Positions 19,801-28,033 of a stretch of 64,000 nt of DNA are shown here, in pieces. How positions within the stretch are numbered: the stretch's first letter is position 1; every line of letters begins with the position of its first letter. Position numbers and translations under genes: made by a program. The notes beneath the pieces were generated by a model, which worked only from the letters and a program-made list of their open reading frames with translations, did not search any database and was not told the DNA's origin. Source of the DNA: Corynebacterium auriscanis (GTDB lineage: Bacteria; Actinomycetota; Actinomycetes; Mycobacteriales; Mycobacteriaceae); contig NZ_CP047046.1 of NCBI RefSeq assembly GCF_030408435.1, forward strand, positions 416,572 through 480,571, written 5' to 3'.

Positions 19801-20818
19801 CCGCCAGGTCCCACCCGCGCAGAGGTAAGCCAATGGAAACTGGCTTCACACCGTCCATTGTGGTGCCACATGCAACAACGGTGGCCTCGGTAGGGCCGTA
19901 AGTATTCCACAACTCGCGTGTTTCGGTAGCCAACCGCGCGGCCAGCTCCGGAGGGCAGGCTTCACCGCCGAAGATCAGCAAGCGTACTGCATCTAGGGCC
20001 TCGTCTGGCCATAGACCTGCCAGCGTAGGCACTGTTGATACGGCCGTGATATCGCGGGAAATCAGCCACGGGCCTAGGTCCACGCCCGAGCGCACCAGCG
20101 CACGCGGGGCCGGCACCAAGCACGCGCCATTGCGCCATGCGATCCACATCTCCTCGCAAGAAGCATCGAAAGCCACTGACAGCCCCGCCAGTACTCGATC
20201 CTCGGTGTTCAGAGGATCGTTGGGCAGGAACATCTCCGCTTCTGCATCTACGAATGCCGCGGCGCTGCGATGACTGACAGCAACACCCTTAGGCTTGCCC
20301 GTCGAACCGGAGGTAAAGATGATCCACGCATCTGTATCCAGCGCGGGGCCAAAATCCTCGGGGTTTTCGCCCTCTTTAAAGGTCGTTGCTTCGGCGGGGT
20401 TGGCGTGGGTTTTTTCTTCCGACGCCACCGCGTTCAGCATCACCAGTCCCTCAGCGGTGTACATCGCTTGGACCTGGGCCTCGCCGAATACGAGCGTAGC
20501 GCGCTCTTCGGGGTCGTCCGCATCAACGGGGACATAAGCCGCGCCGGCGGCCATCGTGGACAGGATTGCGATGTACAAGGCGCGGTCACCTGAAGGCATG
20601 CGGATGCCGATGCGGTCACCGCGACGGATGCCCTTGCTATAGAGCCATTGGGCGGTTTCGGTGATTTCTTGCAGTAGTTCTGCGTACGTGACAACGCCCC
20701 GGCCATCGTCAATGGCGGGGGCTTCTGGGAATTCCGAAGCCGTCGCACGGATGATGTCAATCAACGTGCGAGGCTCCGGTGCCTCGTGTGAACGGAGGTA
20801 CCGGGCGGGGATGCTCAC
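16823..20818 (-). CDS. Pls/PosA-family single-module nonribosomal peptide synthetase (lysine-type adenylation domain)
   Basis: The 1331-aa protein has an adenylation domain (about 20-505; TSGSTGKPKG, NTYGPTEATV, SGKVDK), a carrier domain (about 520-590; phosphopantetheine Ser553 in LGGTSL) and then three units each of two membrane helices plus a left-handed beta-helix domain. This is the layout of Streptomyces epsilon-poly-lysine synthetase Pls (about 1319 aa). Aligning to GrsA I read pocket residues D218 A219 E222 S261 I282 G284 T306 V314 V315 K498, close to known lysine codes. It has no condensation or thioesterase domain; the membrane repeats carry out bond formation in Pls. Product: probably a short cationic amino-acid homopolymer. 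Confidence 0.88.
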   Translation of the reverse strand: MSIPARYLRSHEAPEPRTLIDIIRATASEFPEAPAIDDGRGVVTYAELLQEITETAQWLYSKGIRRGDRIGIRMPSGDRALYIAILSTMAAGAAYVPVDADDPEERATLVFGEAQVQAMYTAEGLVMLNAVASEEKTHANPAEATTFKEGENPEDFGPALDTDAWIIFTSGSTGKPKGVAVSHRSAAAFVDAEAEMFLPNDPLNTEDRVLAGLSVAFDASCEEMWIAWRNGACLVPAPRALVRSGVDLGPWLISRDITAVSTVPTLAGLWPDEALDAVRLLIFGGEACPPELAARLATETRELWNTYGPTEATVVACGTTMDGVKPVSIGLPLRGWDLAVVTPEGEPVAMGEVGELIIGGVGLARYLDPVKDAEKFAPMPSLGWDRAYRSGDHVRLEEDGLYFVGRVDDQVKIGGRRIELGEVDAALTALTGVRSAAVVVQTTGAGDKVLVGYVSPESGDASTFDLDAAVGELRENLPAAMVPRLCALDSLPVTTSGKVDKKALPWPLPARGDTADATFANPIQRWLADIWSNTLGTTVTSADVDFFNLGGTSLGAATLIGQVREAAPTVSVRDLYDYSRLEAFANFLEPKISNPAAVPGFGSSTDMSSQQPQELAKPVGAGTRLAQALIQIPALTLAGLRWVAWLAVFNSILSISGISGSLPQLQPWVVDVPWWLSLLLIIVFASPLGNLPLSALIIRVLTAGMTPGDYPRGGAMHLRLWAAERVADTSGARNLSGATWINNYARALGASVGDGVQLHTLPPVTGLLTLGDHCSIEQEVDLSGYWVEGDVLHIGDITIGKNASVGARSTLMPGTRIAKDAHIEAGSCVTGKKKVKAGSRWAGSPAQRVGRATHRFPEHAPPRRRRWVAGFAVTSLALDALPFLAIFVGVIADLFFTSWFASAGASAAVVITWALALAAPAGLVVFSTYALLTWLAVRLLSLRMKPGVWPVRSAMGWRVWTVGRLMDSARTHLFPMYASQLTPLWFRSLGAKIGRDAEISTAVMLPKFADVREGAFLADDTMVSGYEMGGGGWLLVGPTTVGKRSFLGNSGIAGPERKLKKNSLVAVLSSTPKKAKAGTNWMGSPPERLRRVEVETDGDDRTYNPTRGLKAARGLIETLRLLAPMASAVIAGSVVIALQAALTTYGLLAAVLVSGLVLVGAGFVAAVMTIAMKWLCVQQIKSGDHVLWSRFVWLNELQDQFVETVAGPWFLAHTMGTGSLNMFLRALGAKIGRGAWIDSYWFPEADLCEVGPGATVGPGCVVQTHLFQDRVMSLDTVTLGAGATLGPHSVALPAAVLGNGTSVGPASLVMRGDQVPSHTRWQGNPIEIVGT

Positions 20819-20847
20819 TGTGTGGAACCTTTGTACGTGGGGGCGGG

Positions 20848-21294
20848 TTAGTTACCTTCGCTGGAAATGATGGCTTGCGCGAGCTTGTGGAGGTGCTTGA
20901 GCTGCTTGGATGTGGATTCATCCAAGGCGGCATCCTCGGCTTTGGTGACTAAGGGGCGCAGGGCATCGTGTGCCTTTACGCCTTTTTTGGTGATGGAGAT
21001 AATTTGGCGACGACGATCCTTGGGGTCCTTAACGCGCTTGGCTAGATTCCGCTTTTCCAAGGAATCCACCAAACGGACCATGTCGGAGCGGTCCACGCCA
21101 AGGATTTCACCCAACGTGGCCTGGCTGGCGGCATCCCCTGCAACAAGGCAGGTTAAAACCCAGTATTCACGTAGGTTGTAACCCTCATCAGCGAGTGCGG
21201 TTTCCACGAATTCGCGGGTGCGACGGCGCAGGCGCTCAAGCTGGAAGGAGGGGGAGGAGAGCAGGTCTGCAGGTAGATCGACGGATTGAGCCAT
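20848..21294 (-). CDS. MarR-family regulator, likely controlling the Pls-like gene
   Basis: The 148-aa protein is a typical MarR winged helix (helix-turn-helix ATLGEILGVDRSDMVRLVDS, wing KRVKDPKDRRRQIISIT). It lies 29 bases upstream of the Pls-like synthetase on the same strand, so the two probably form an operon. Two inverted repeats lie just upstream of its start, suggesting self-regulation. The ligand is unknown. Confidence 0.85.
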   Translation of the reverse strand: MAQSVDLPADLLSSPSFQLERLRRRTREFVETALADEGYNLREYWVLTCLVAGDAASQATLGEILGVDRSDMVRLVDSLEKRNLAKRVKDPKDRRRQIISITKKGVKAHDALRPLVTKAEDAALDESTSKQLKHLHKLAQAIISSEGN

Positions 21295-21309
21295 AGGAGT
21301 GATAATACA

Positions 21310-21348
21310 ACCTATTATGGGCTAGGTCTAATTGTGGGCATTGCCCAC
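21310..21348 (-). promoter_or_regulatory. Candidate MarR operators upstream of marR-pls
   Basis: ACCTA-N8-TAGGT (21310-21327) and the perfect 15-base palindrome GTGGGCATTGCCCAC (21334-21348) lie 16 to 54 bases upstream of the regulator's start at 21294, where autoregulated MarR proteins usually bind. Confidence 0.45.
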
Positions 21349-21352
21349 TATT

Positions 21353-21438
21353 TGAATGCCATCCGTGCATGACTGAGCGGAGCAACTCAATGACTTCGCT
21401 GCCTGCAGGGTGTGAATGCCATCCGTGCATGACTGAGC
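21353..21438. repeat. Two 26-bp direct repeats 60 bp apart
   Basis: TGAATGCCATCCGTGCATGA plus CTGAGC occurs at 21353-21378 and identically at 21413-21438. It contains GCATG-rich partial symmetry. The rest of 21295-21603 holds no gene. Confidence 0.8.
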
Positions 21439-21603
21439 AAAGGGTCTATGGCGGGGATAGCTTCACAACTGAGTTCCGTCGCCACAGATTCTGGGTACCT
21501 GGCGGTGGGCGCCCCCCGGCAACGATTCCTTCACACGTCAGCGCATCCAGCAGGCAGCCCCTATTGGCTTTGGGGTTGGGCACCCCGTAGGCATAGGGGG
21601 TGG

Positions 21604-21909
21604 TTAACGGTTGTCTTCAATGGGCAGGCCGGCATCGCGCCAGCCCGAGGTTCCATTCGCTACATTAATGGCATCAATTCCGTTTAATTCCAACCACTGG
21701 GCCGCGCGTGAAGAACGCCCCCCGGACAAGCAAATCAGGTAGATATCTCGGTCAAGATCCAATTCGCCATAGCGTGCTTGCAACTCAGAGAGGGGGAGGT
21801 TGGTAGCGCCCTTGGCGTGCCACTGCGCGTATTCGTCGGCTTCGCGGACATCGATCAGTTGTGCGTCTTCGGGGACTTCCGTGGGCTGTACTGTTTCGAA
21901 TTCACTCAT
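21604..21909 (-). CDS. Rhodanese-like domain protein
   Basis: This is a single-domain sulfurtransferase of 101 aa starting MSEFETVQPTEVPEDAQLID (ATG 21909; an upstream ATG at 21930 is less likely). The active loop is CLSGGRSSRAA with the persulfide-carrying Cys, and the WRDAGLP ending is typical. It could move sulfur or cyanide-derived sulfane groups in the cytoplasm. It is divergent from the DUF4178 gene. Confidence 0.88.
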   Translation of the reverse strand: MSEFETVQPTEVPEDAQLIDVREADEYAQWHAKGATNLPLSELQARYGELDLDRDIYLICLSGGRSSRAAQWLELNGIDAINVANGTSGWRDAGLPIEDNR

Positions 21910-22021
21910 GAAACCCGAGTGTAATAGCACCGCGGAAGGCTAACCACCGTCTGCGTTCGGTAGGAGACCGGTCGGGTGCTCATCGAACAGTGTGGCGGGC
22001 AAAACATTAGTATTGGTGAAT

Positions 22022-22630
22022 ATGAAATACGTGTTGCTAGCTATCGCCATCGCATTGGTATTGTTCGCCATCTACGCATTCTTCCAATCCTCTCAAAAGA
22101 AGAAGCAACAAGCCCAGCAGGAGATGGCTCCTCGGAGAGACCCGTTCGAGGGAGTACAGGGTGCCGAGCCCTACGGCCCGCAGAGCTTAGGGCCGGGAGC
22201 CGTGCTTAGTCGTGGCGGAGTAGATTATGTCGTCCGTGGCACGCTGACTTTGCAGCAAGGGCCGTACCAGTGGCAGGAGCACATGCTGGACGGTGGCAGT
22301 GGTACATCGTGGTTAAGCGTGGAGATGGACGAAGGGCAACTGGACTTGGTCCTGTGGCACACGCGCAAGGACCTCAGTCTTGATATGCATTCGAACCTAG
22401 AGGTAGAAGGGGTTCAATATCGGCGGGTCGAAGCGGGCCAAGCCTCCTTTACTTCTGAGGGAAACACTGGACTGCCGCCCCAGGGGCAGATGGAATACGG
22501 CGATTTCAATGCTTCCGGCGACCGCCGATTGAGCTTGGAGCGCTTTAGCCCCGGCGCGATGTGGGAAGTCTCCTTGGGAGAGGCAATGCTGCCCGGTGAC
22601 TTCGTTGTTTACCCTGCGCCGCGCAGTTAA
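22022..22630 (+). CDS. DUF4178 domain protein, membrane-anchored
   Basis: The 202-aa protein starts with one membrane helix (MKYVLLAIAIALVLFAIYAF), a Gln/Lys-rich linker, then a beta-rich DUF4178 domain (GAVLSRGGVDYVVRGTLTL, WLSVEMDEGQLDLVLWH). The ATG at 22022 is preferred over a start at 21992 because it puts the helix at the N-terminus. It is the first gene of a five-gene run ending in a membrane aminopropyltransferase. DUF4178 is often found with DUF350 and spermidine synthase-like genes. Function not established. Confidence 0.75.
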   Translation: MKYVLLAIAIALVLFAIYAFFQSSQKKKQQAQQEMAPRRDPFEGVQGAEPYGPQSLGPGAVLSRGGVDYVVRGTLTLQQGPYQWQEHMLDGGSGTSWLSVEMDEGQLDLVLWHTRKDLSLDMHSNLEVEGVQYRRVEAGQASFTSEGNTGLPPQGQMEYGDFNASGDRRLSLERFSPGAMWEVSLGEAMLPGDFVVYPAPRS

Positions 22631-22735
22631 CCACACCCTGCGCCCGCAGTTAAATACTCAGCCGCGGGCGAGTAACAGCTCGCCGACAGCTTTTTATGCC
22701 ACCTTTCAACAAGACAGCGCACGTATCGATCTTTC

Positions 22736-23437
22736 ATGCTCTTAACCACCACTCCACTCGATCTAAAGTCTTCGGACCTTGGGGTTCGGTTCGGCGCTCC
22801 CATGCCACCATCCGTTCTAGCTGAAATCACGGTTGAACCGACCCTCACTCTACCGGGATCGCGCTTCGGCAATGGCCGGCGCTTGCACTTGGCCATCATC
22901 GGCGGATCACATGTTGCCACTATCTATGGCGCGGATAATTCCGTACAGCTGCGAGAGGAACTGAGTTGCCATGCTGCGGAGAGCGGGCGGCGGTTGGAGC
23001 GAGGCGTCGATAAAGAAAAGGAAGTAGGCCTGCATTCCTACCGCTTTACGGTGGCACCTATGGAATTGGCGGAGTCAGAGTTTCGGCAGCTCGTGCAGTT
23101 TTTGCAGAAGAAGGGCGGGGCGGATCCGCGGAGAGTTGGAGAAGAGGCAGCCACACATGTGAGAGATGGGTACGCGCCGCATCTCGCAGAGGAAAAGTGG
23201 GACCGATGGCTGGTCGGGGAGTTCCCAGGTGAAGAGCCGGGGCATATCACCGCACTGGCCACGACATGGCACGATCCTGGGCAGGTGCAGTGGAAAACCT
23301 GGCACCTCTATCCCCACGAACGCGTAGCAGTGATTAGCCGGTCAACATTCACGCGGAGGGATTGCGCAGAAAGAAAGTCTGCAGCGCCGTTAAGCTATAG
23401 GGAAGCGGCAACGTTTCCGAAGAACACCCGCAGTTGA
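22736..23437 (+). CDS. DUF2617 family protein
   Basis: The 233-aa soluble protein resembles M. tuberculosis Rv2598 (DUF2617) in length and order. Visible parts are an N-terminal beta-rich half (LGVRFGAPMPPSVLAEITVE) and a C-terminal WKTWHLYPHERVAVISRS stretch. It lies 105 bases after the DUF4178 gene and 20 bases before the DUF4247 gene. No catalytic motif was recognised. Confidence 0.72.
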   Translation: MLLTTTPLDLKSSDLGVRFGAPMPPSVLAEITVEPTLTLPGSRFGNGRRLHLAIIGGSHVATIYGADNSVQLREELSCHAAESGRRLERGVDKEKEVGLHSYRFTVAPMELAESEFRQLVQFLQKKGGADPRRVGEEAATHVRDGYAPHLAEEKWDRWLVGEFPGEEPGHITALATTWHDPGQVQWKTWHLYPHERVAVISRSTFTRRDCAERKSAAPLSYREAATFPKNTRS

Positions 23438-23457
23438 CGAAAGGACCAAAAGCGATC

Positions 23458-23877
23458 ATGAGCTACAAAGCTTGGCGAGTAGTCGGTATTCTCGCGATCA
23501 TCGGTGCTGTGATCGCTTTCGTGTTGTTCTTGGGTGCAGCGAAAAACCCGCAGAACTACATCCGCGATAACTATCAATCCGTAGGCTCTAATACTTACCG
23601 ATGCACCGGGGATACCAAGAAAACGGCAGATCGGATTGCCTCGGCAACTAATCCCAAGGCTCGAGCGACCGATTCTGCGACGGGTGAGCACTACTTGCGT
23701 TACAGCAATAAGATCGTGAGAGTCTCCCAGCAAGGCCCTACTGGGTGCCTCATCACGGTGGAATCGGACAGTCGTTATCGGTCGGGCGGATTCATTTACC
23801 TCGGCCCTGGATTCAACCCCTCGTCACCTTCTGGATCATCTGGCGGGTCGTCGGGCTCAGGCGGTGGCGTGAAGTGA
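23458..23877 (+). CDS. DUF4247 protein, exported or membrane-anchored
   Basis: The 139-aa protein starts at ATG 23458 (AAAGGA about 12 bases upstream), giving MSYKAWRVVGILAIIGAVIA, a signal anchor. The outer domain carries two Cys (TYRCTGDT and PTGCLITVE) that could form a disulfide, and ends in a Gly/Ser-rich tail. Order and size match M. tuberculosis Rv2599. Function unknown. Confidence 0.75.
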   Translation: MSYKAWRVVGILAIIGAVIAFVLFLGAAKNPQNYIRDNYQSVGSNTYRCTGDTKKTADRIASATNPKARATDSATGEHYLRYSNKIVRVSQQGPTGCLITVESDSRYRSGGFIYLGPGFNPSSPSGSSGGSSGSGGGVK

Positions 23878-23914
23878 TCACCGTTATTCACATCGTTACA
23901 ACTCAAGGACACTC

Positions 23915-24379
23915 ATGATCGCTCAATACTCAGAGGTGTTTTACGCAGCCGCCTCCGATTCCTCGATGGTTTCACCCGTATTGGCCACCGTTGCATACTT
24001 CGTTTTGGCCATCGCCATCTTGGGGGTTGCTTTTCTTGTTCAAGACATTCTGACGCCCGGCGATCTGCGGCGACAAACCTTCGTTGAACACCTGCCCAAT
24101 GCGGGTGTGATGGTGGGAGCCCAAGTGATCGCGATCGGTTTGGTGGTGGCGACTGCCATCGCCACCACAGAGCCCGACCTCGCCAGTGGGTTGATCCACG
24201 TAACGGTGTACTCCCTGGTTGGATTGTTCTTGCAAAGCCTGTTCCTTGTGCTCATGGAAGTTTTAGTGCCAGGGAGATTCCGCGATCTCATCAACGATCC
24301 GAAACTGCGCAGCTCGGCCGTGGTAACCGGGGTGGCCCTCGTGGTCGTGGGTGCTATTAATGCCGTATGCCTGACGTAG
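23915..24379 (+). CDS. DUF350 integral membrane protein
   Basis: The 154-aa protein has four predicted membrane helices, with the charged loop DILTPGDLRRQTFVEHLPNA after the first. DUF350 (YjfL/Rv2600) proteins are four-helix membrane proteins usually linked to spermidine synthase-like or PspA-like genes. The next gene starts inside its last codons (13-base overlap), so translation is probably coupled. Confidence 0.85.
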   Translation: MIAQYSEVFYAAASDSSMVSPVLATVAYFVLAIAILGVAFLVQDILTPGDLRRQTFVEHLPNAGVMVGAQVIAIGLVVATAIATTEPDLASGLIHVTVYSLVGLFLQSLFLVLMEVLVPGRFRDLINDPKLRSSAVVTGVALVVVGAINAVCLT

Positions 24380-26034
24380 TGGAGCGGGGCGGGGCGCCGG
24401 TTAAAAACCAACCACCCGAAGGGAGTGCCGCCAAGCGTGCAACAAGCGGCGCGCAGCCCACCGCGATGAGTGGCTGGCAACGGTTCCTACTGCTTGTTTC
24501 CGTTGCGATCTGCGCGGCCTCGGGACTGGTATACGAGCTAGCGCTGATTTCCCTGTCGACGAGTTTGAATGGCGGCTCGATTGTAGAAACCAGTTTGATT
24601 GTGGCGGGCTTCGTGGCGGCGCTTGGCTTAGGAGCGTTGCTGGCCAAACCCCTACTGCGCTTGCCCGAGTTTTCCTTCCTCATGGTGGAAGCTGCGCTGG
24701 GTTTGCTGGGCGGGATCAGCGCCACGGTGCTGTATGTGGTGTTCGCGAAACTAGGAGCTTCGCTATTAGTGACGGTGCTTGCCACACTGTTTATCGGTTC
24801 GCTGGTGGGCACCGAGCTTCCGCTGTTAATGTCCATGTACCAGCGGGGTCGGCTGGTTGATGCTCGGTCTAGCGGTTCGGCGCTGGCCACACTGAATGTT
24901 GCGGATTATGTGGGCGCGCTGTTGGGTGGGCTGGCATGGCCTTTCGTCTTGCTCCCGTGGCTGGGGTTGATGCGCGGTACCGCGGCATCCGGCCTGCTGA
25001 ACATTGTGGCGGCCTTGGTTATCACCCTGGTAGTACTGCGGAAATTCATGCCTGCTTGGCAGGTGACGACGGTGACCGCAAGCCTGCTGGCCAGCGGTGC
25101 CATTTTGATTGTGCTGCTGATGGGAAGCGACGGGATCGTCACCACTGCCCGGCAACAGCTGTACCAAGACCCAGTGGTCTACGCGGAACAAACGCAGTAC
25201 CAAGACATTGTGGTGACCGAGTGGAAGGGGGATCGGCGGTTATTCCTTAACGGGGGATTGCAGTACTCCACGCGCGACGAATACCGCTACACCGAATCCC
25301 TGGTGTATCCCGCGGTAACCGATGACAGCAAAAATGCGCTGATTATTGGCGGTGGTGATGGGTTGGCGGCCCGAGAATTGCTGCGAATGCCACAGATCGA
25401 ATCCATCACTAACGTCGAATTGGATCCAGCCATGGTGCGGGTGGCAAACACGGTGCTGCGTGAGGACAACCGGGGAGCGTTCCAGGATACCCGGGTTCAC
25501 GTGGTTACCGACGATGCGTTTTCGTGGGTGCGCGAAGGCAGGGGCAAAGCCGCAGCAGAGGCGCTTGTAGGTGGCGGAAAAGCGGTTTTCGATACCGTCA
25601 TCGTAGATTTATCTGATCCCGATTCGGATGCGATGGCCCGGCTGTATTCGCAGGAGTTTTATGGAATGCTGCTGGAATTAGTGGATCCACGGAAAGGGCA
25701 GCTGGTGGTGCAATCGGGCAGTGCTTTTACTACCCCGGATGTGTTTAACCGCGTGCGCAGCACGTTGCAGACGGCGGGGTGTAGAAACGTTGTGCCTTAT
25801 CACGTGCACGTGCCGACGTTCGGTGACTGGGGGTTCAACCTGTGTACCCAGCCGGGAAGGAAGCTGCAATTGCCTGCGCAGCTGCCTGATCTGCGGTTTA
25901 TGGACGAAGATGTCCTTCATGCGGCAGGGGTTTTCCCTAAAGACAACGCCCTAAAAGATTTGGAGCCCTCCACGCTGGATCATCCCAAAATCGTGGAGGA
26001 CTTGCGCCGGGGCTACCGACAAGCTGGCGAGTAG
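24367..26034 (+). CDS. speE: Membrane-bound polyamine aminopropyltransferase (spermidine synthase-like)
   Basis: The 555-aa protein joins a seven-helix membrane domain (about 38-250) to a C-terminal spermidine synthase fold. The nucleotide-binding motif is IIGGGDGLAARELL, followed by NVELDPAMV and the catalytic-region VIVDLSDPDSD. It matches M. tuberculosis Rv2601. Whether it makes spermidine or a different aminopropyl product is not settled for membrane-fused members. No S-adenosylmethionine decarboxylase gene is in the window. Its stop is 3 bases from the convergent ppa stop. Confidence 0.87.
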   Translation: MPDVVERGGAPVKNQPPEGSAAKRATSGAQPTAMSGWQRFLLLVSVAICAASGLVYELALISLSTSLNGGSIVETSLIVAGFVAALGLGALLAKPLLRLPEFSFLMVEAALGLLGGISATVLYVVFAKLGASLLVTVLATLFIGSLVGTELPLLMSMYQRGRLVDARSSGSALATLNVADYVGALLGGLAWPFVLLPWLGLMRGTAASGLLNIVAALVITLVVLRKFMPAWQVTTVTASLLASGAILIVLLMGSDGIVTTARQQLYQDPVVYAEQTQYQDIVVTEWKGDRRLFLNGGLQYSTRDEYRYTESLVYPAVTDDSKNALIIGGGDGLAARELLRMPQIESITNVELDPAMVRVANTVLREDNRGAFQDTRVHVVTDDAFSWVREGRGKAAAEALVGGGKAVFDTVIVDLSDPDSDAMARLYSQEFYGMLLELVDPRKGQLVVQSGSAFTTPDVFNRVRSTLQTAGCRNVVPYHVHVPTFGDWGFNLCTQPGRKLQLPAQLPDLRFMDEDVLHAAGVFPKDNALKDLEPSTLDHPKIVEDLRRGYRQAGE

Positions 26035-26037
26035 GAC

Positions 26038-26520
26038 TTAGCCCTTGTAGCGCTCAATGGCCTCATCCAGAATGCGCTCTGCCTCGGCCTTATCACCCCA
26101 ACCGGAGCCGTTAACTTCCTTACCTGGCTCCAAGTCCTTGTAGTGGACGAAGAAGTGCTCGATTTCGTTGCGAGTGAACTGGTCGACATCGTCGATGTCC
26201 TTGTAGTTATCGAAACGCACGTCGTCCAGCACACACAGTAGCTTGTCATCGCCACCGGCCTCATCGGTCATCTTGAAAACACCAACTGGGCGGGCATTGA
26301 CAACCACGCCAGGGAACAGTGGCTCTGGGAGGATGACCAGTGCGTCCAATGGGTCGCCGTCCTCACCGAGGGTGTGGTCGATGAAGCCGTAGTCCGCTGG
26401 GTAGGCCATGGGGGTGAACAGGTAGCGGTCCAGGTGCACCTTGCCCGTCTCGTGGTCGATTTCGTACTTATTGCGGGAACCCTTGGGGATCTCGATGGTT
26501 ACTTTGATCTTCTTGCTCAT
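26038..26520 (-). CDS. ppa: Inorganic pyrophosphatase
   Basis: This 160-aa family I pyrophosphatase starts at 26520 ([20 protein letters not shown]). Catalytic residues are in [22 protein letters not shown] (the DGDPLD motif). The upstream extension to 26625 is not typical and is rejected. It pulls biosynthetic reactions forward by removing pyrophosphate. Confidence 0.95.
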   Translation of the reverse strand: MSKKIKVTIEIPKGSRNKYEIDHETGKVHLDRYLFTPMAYPADYGFIDHTLGEDGDPLDALVILPEPLFPGVVVNARPVGVFKMTDEAGGDDKLLCVLDDVRFDNYKDIDDVDQFTRNEIEHFFVHYKDLEPGKEVNGSGWGDKAEAERILDEAIERYKG

Positions 26521-26681
26521 GGCACACAGTCTATAGGTACGTCGGAGGTCATGAGTGTTTGCACGCGGTGAAGCCGGGAATCTGTGGGCGTGGTGGATCT
26601 CGCGGAACTGACGACTGCGGATCACGTGGAACTGTCGATGAAAGCGCAGCGATGTCGCGCCGGCTTGCTAGGGTGTGGTTC

Positions 26682-28019
26682 GTGAAGAAACGGAAATCCC
26701 TTGGTCGTTGGATCGCCAGTGTCATCGCATTCTTTGTGGTGGTCGCACTGGTCGCCGTCGGTGCGCTGTGGTGGGCTAATCACAATCGATACCACGTGGA
26801 AGCTGCCGAACCACTGCGTGAGGCGCAGTCGGCTGTGAAACCGGCAATCGGGGATTCCGGCAGCGTTCCGGATGTGCGGGCTGCCGTGGCCAAAGCGGCG
26901 AAAGATCCGGCATTGGGACGGCTTTCGGCGGCGGTGACTGACGTGCAAACCGGGAAGATGTTGTGGAGCGCGGATCCGCAGCGCCCCCTGGTTCCAGCAT
27001 CATCTACCAAAGTTCTCACAGCTGCCGCAGCAGTATTGGCGTTGCAAGGCGATCAACGACAATCAACGAAGGTTTTGCACGATGGCAAGGGCAATCTCAC
27101 CATCGTGAGTGATGGTGACGTGACATTGAGCAGCGGCAAGGGGGAATCCCTCTACACACAGCCGGGAAAGATCAGCGACTTGGCCAAGCAGGTTCAAGAC
27201 AAGCTCGGTTCCACCACGGTCGCTAGCATCACCGTGGACAATAGTGCCCGTGCCGGGGATGTTTTCAACTCCACGTGGGATAAGGCGGACATCGTGATGG
27301 GGAACGTGGCCAATCTGGATGCCGTTATGTTGGATGCCGGCAGGATTGATGCCACTGAACCCTACTCGGCCCGCAGTCGTACTCCCGGCTCCGATGTGGC
27401 CGCGGAACTAGCAAAGCAGCTTGGTGCCAAGGGCGCGAAGATTTCGTTGACAGACGATGCAGTACCGAACCCAGGGCAGCCTATCGCCGAAGTGACATCG
27501 GCCCCGCTGGATATTCGTTTGCGGGACATGATGGTACACAGCGATAACTTGTTGGCAGAATCTATTGGCCGACAGATCGCGCAGGCGCGGAATAAGCCCC
27601 ACACATTTAAAGGTGCGACGGAAGCCACTATGGAGGTATTGCATGAAGCGGGGATCGATCTGAAGAATTGCGTGTTACACGACAATAGTGGAATGAGCGA
27701 TAAGAATCGTTTGACCGCAAAAACACTGGACGAAGTGTTGGCGAACGAGAAAACGCGGCCGTTGCTGGACATGCTGCCGGTCTCCAGCGCGGAGGGCACT
27801 TTGCAGGATCGCTATGGCGATGGATCCGGCGCCGAAACAGCGGCCGGGTGGGTGCGTGCTAAAACCGGCACGCTCTCTGGCGTGAGTGCGCTGGCCGGGA
27901 CCGTCACCACCAAGGACGGGCGCCCTGTGACGTTTGCATTCCTCTCCAACGGCTCGGACGTTGGCAGTGCCCGCCCTGCTCTGGACAAGCTAGCGGCCGC
28001 GCTGCGCAACGCGGAGTAA
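26682..28019 (+). CDS. D-alanyl-D-alanine carboxypeptidase/endopeptidase (PBP4/DacB type)
   Basis: This periplasmic peptidoglycan hydrolase of S13 type has a basic N-terminus and signal anchor (about 10-31), then the three penicillin-binding motifs: SxxK as SSTK (Ser107), SxN as HSDNLLAES, and KTG as AKTGTLSG. I prefer the GTG at 26682 (AGGG 8 bases upstream), which gives MKKRKSLGRWIASVIAFF; an ATG at 26652 is the alternative. It is followed by tilS after 14 bases. Confidence 0.9.
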   Translation: MKKRKSLGRWIASVIAFFVVVALVAVGALWWANHNRYHVEAAEPLREAQSAVKPAIGDSGSVPDVRAAVAKAAKDPALGRLSAAVTDVQTGKMLWSADPQRPLVPASSTKVLTAAAAVLALQGDQRQSTKVLHDGKGNLTIVSDGDVTLSSGKGESLYTQPGKISDLAKQVQDKLGSTTVASITVDNSARAGDVFNSTWDKADIVMGNVANLDAVMLDAGRIDATEPYSARSRTPGSDVAAELAKQLGAKGAKISLTDDAVPNPGQPIAEVTSAPLDIRLRDMMVHSDNLLAESIGRQIAQARNKPHTFKGATEATMEVLHEAGIDLKNCVLHDNSGMSDKNRLTAKTLDEVLANEKTRPLLDMLPVSSAEGTLQDRYGDGSGAETAAGWVRAKTGTLSGVSALAGTVTTKDGRPVTFAFLSNGSDVGSARPALDKLAAALRNAE

Positions 28020-28033
28020 CGGGGTTTGCCGTA

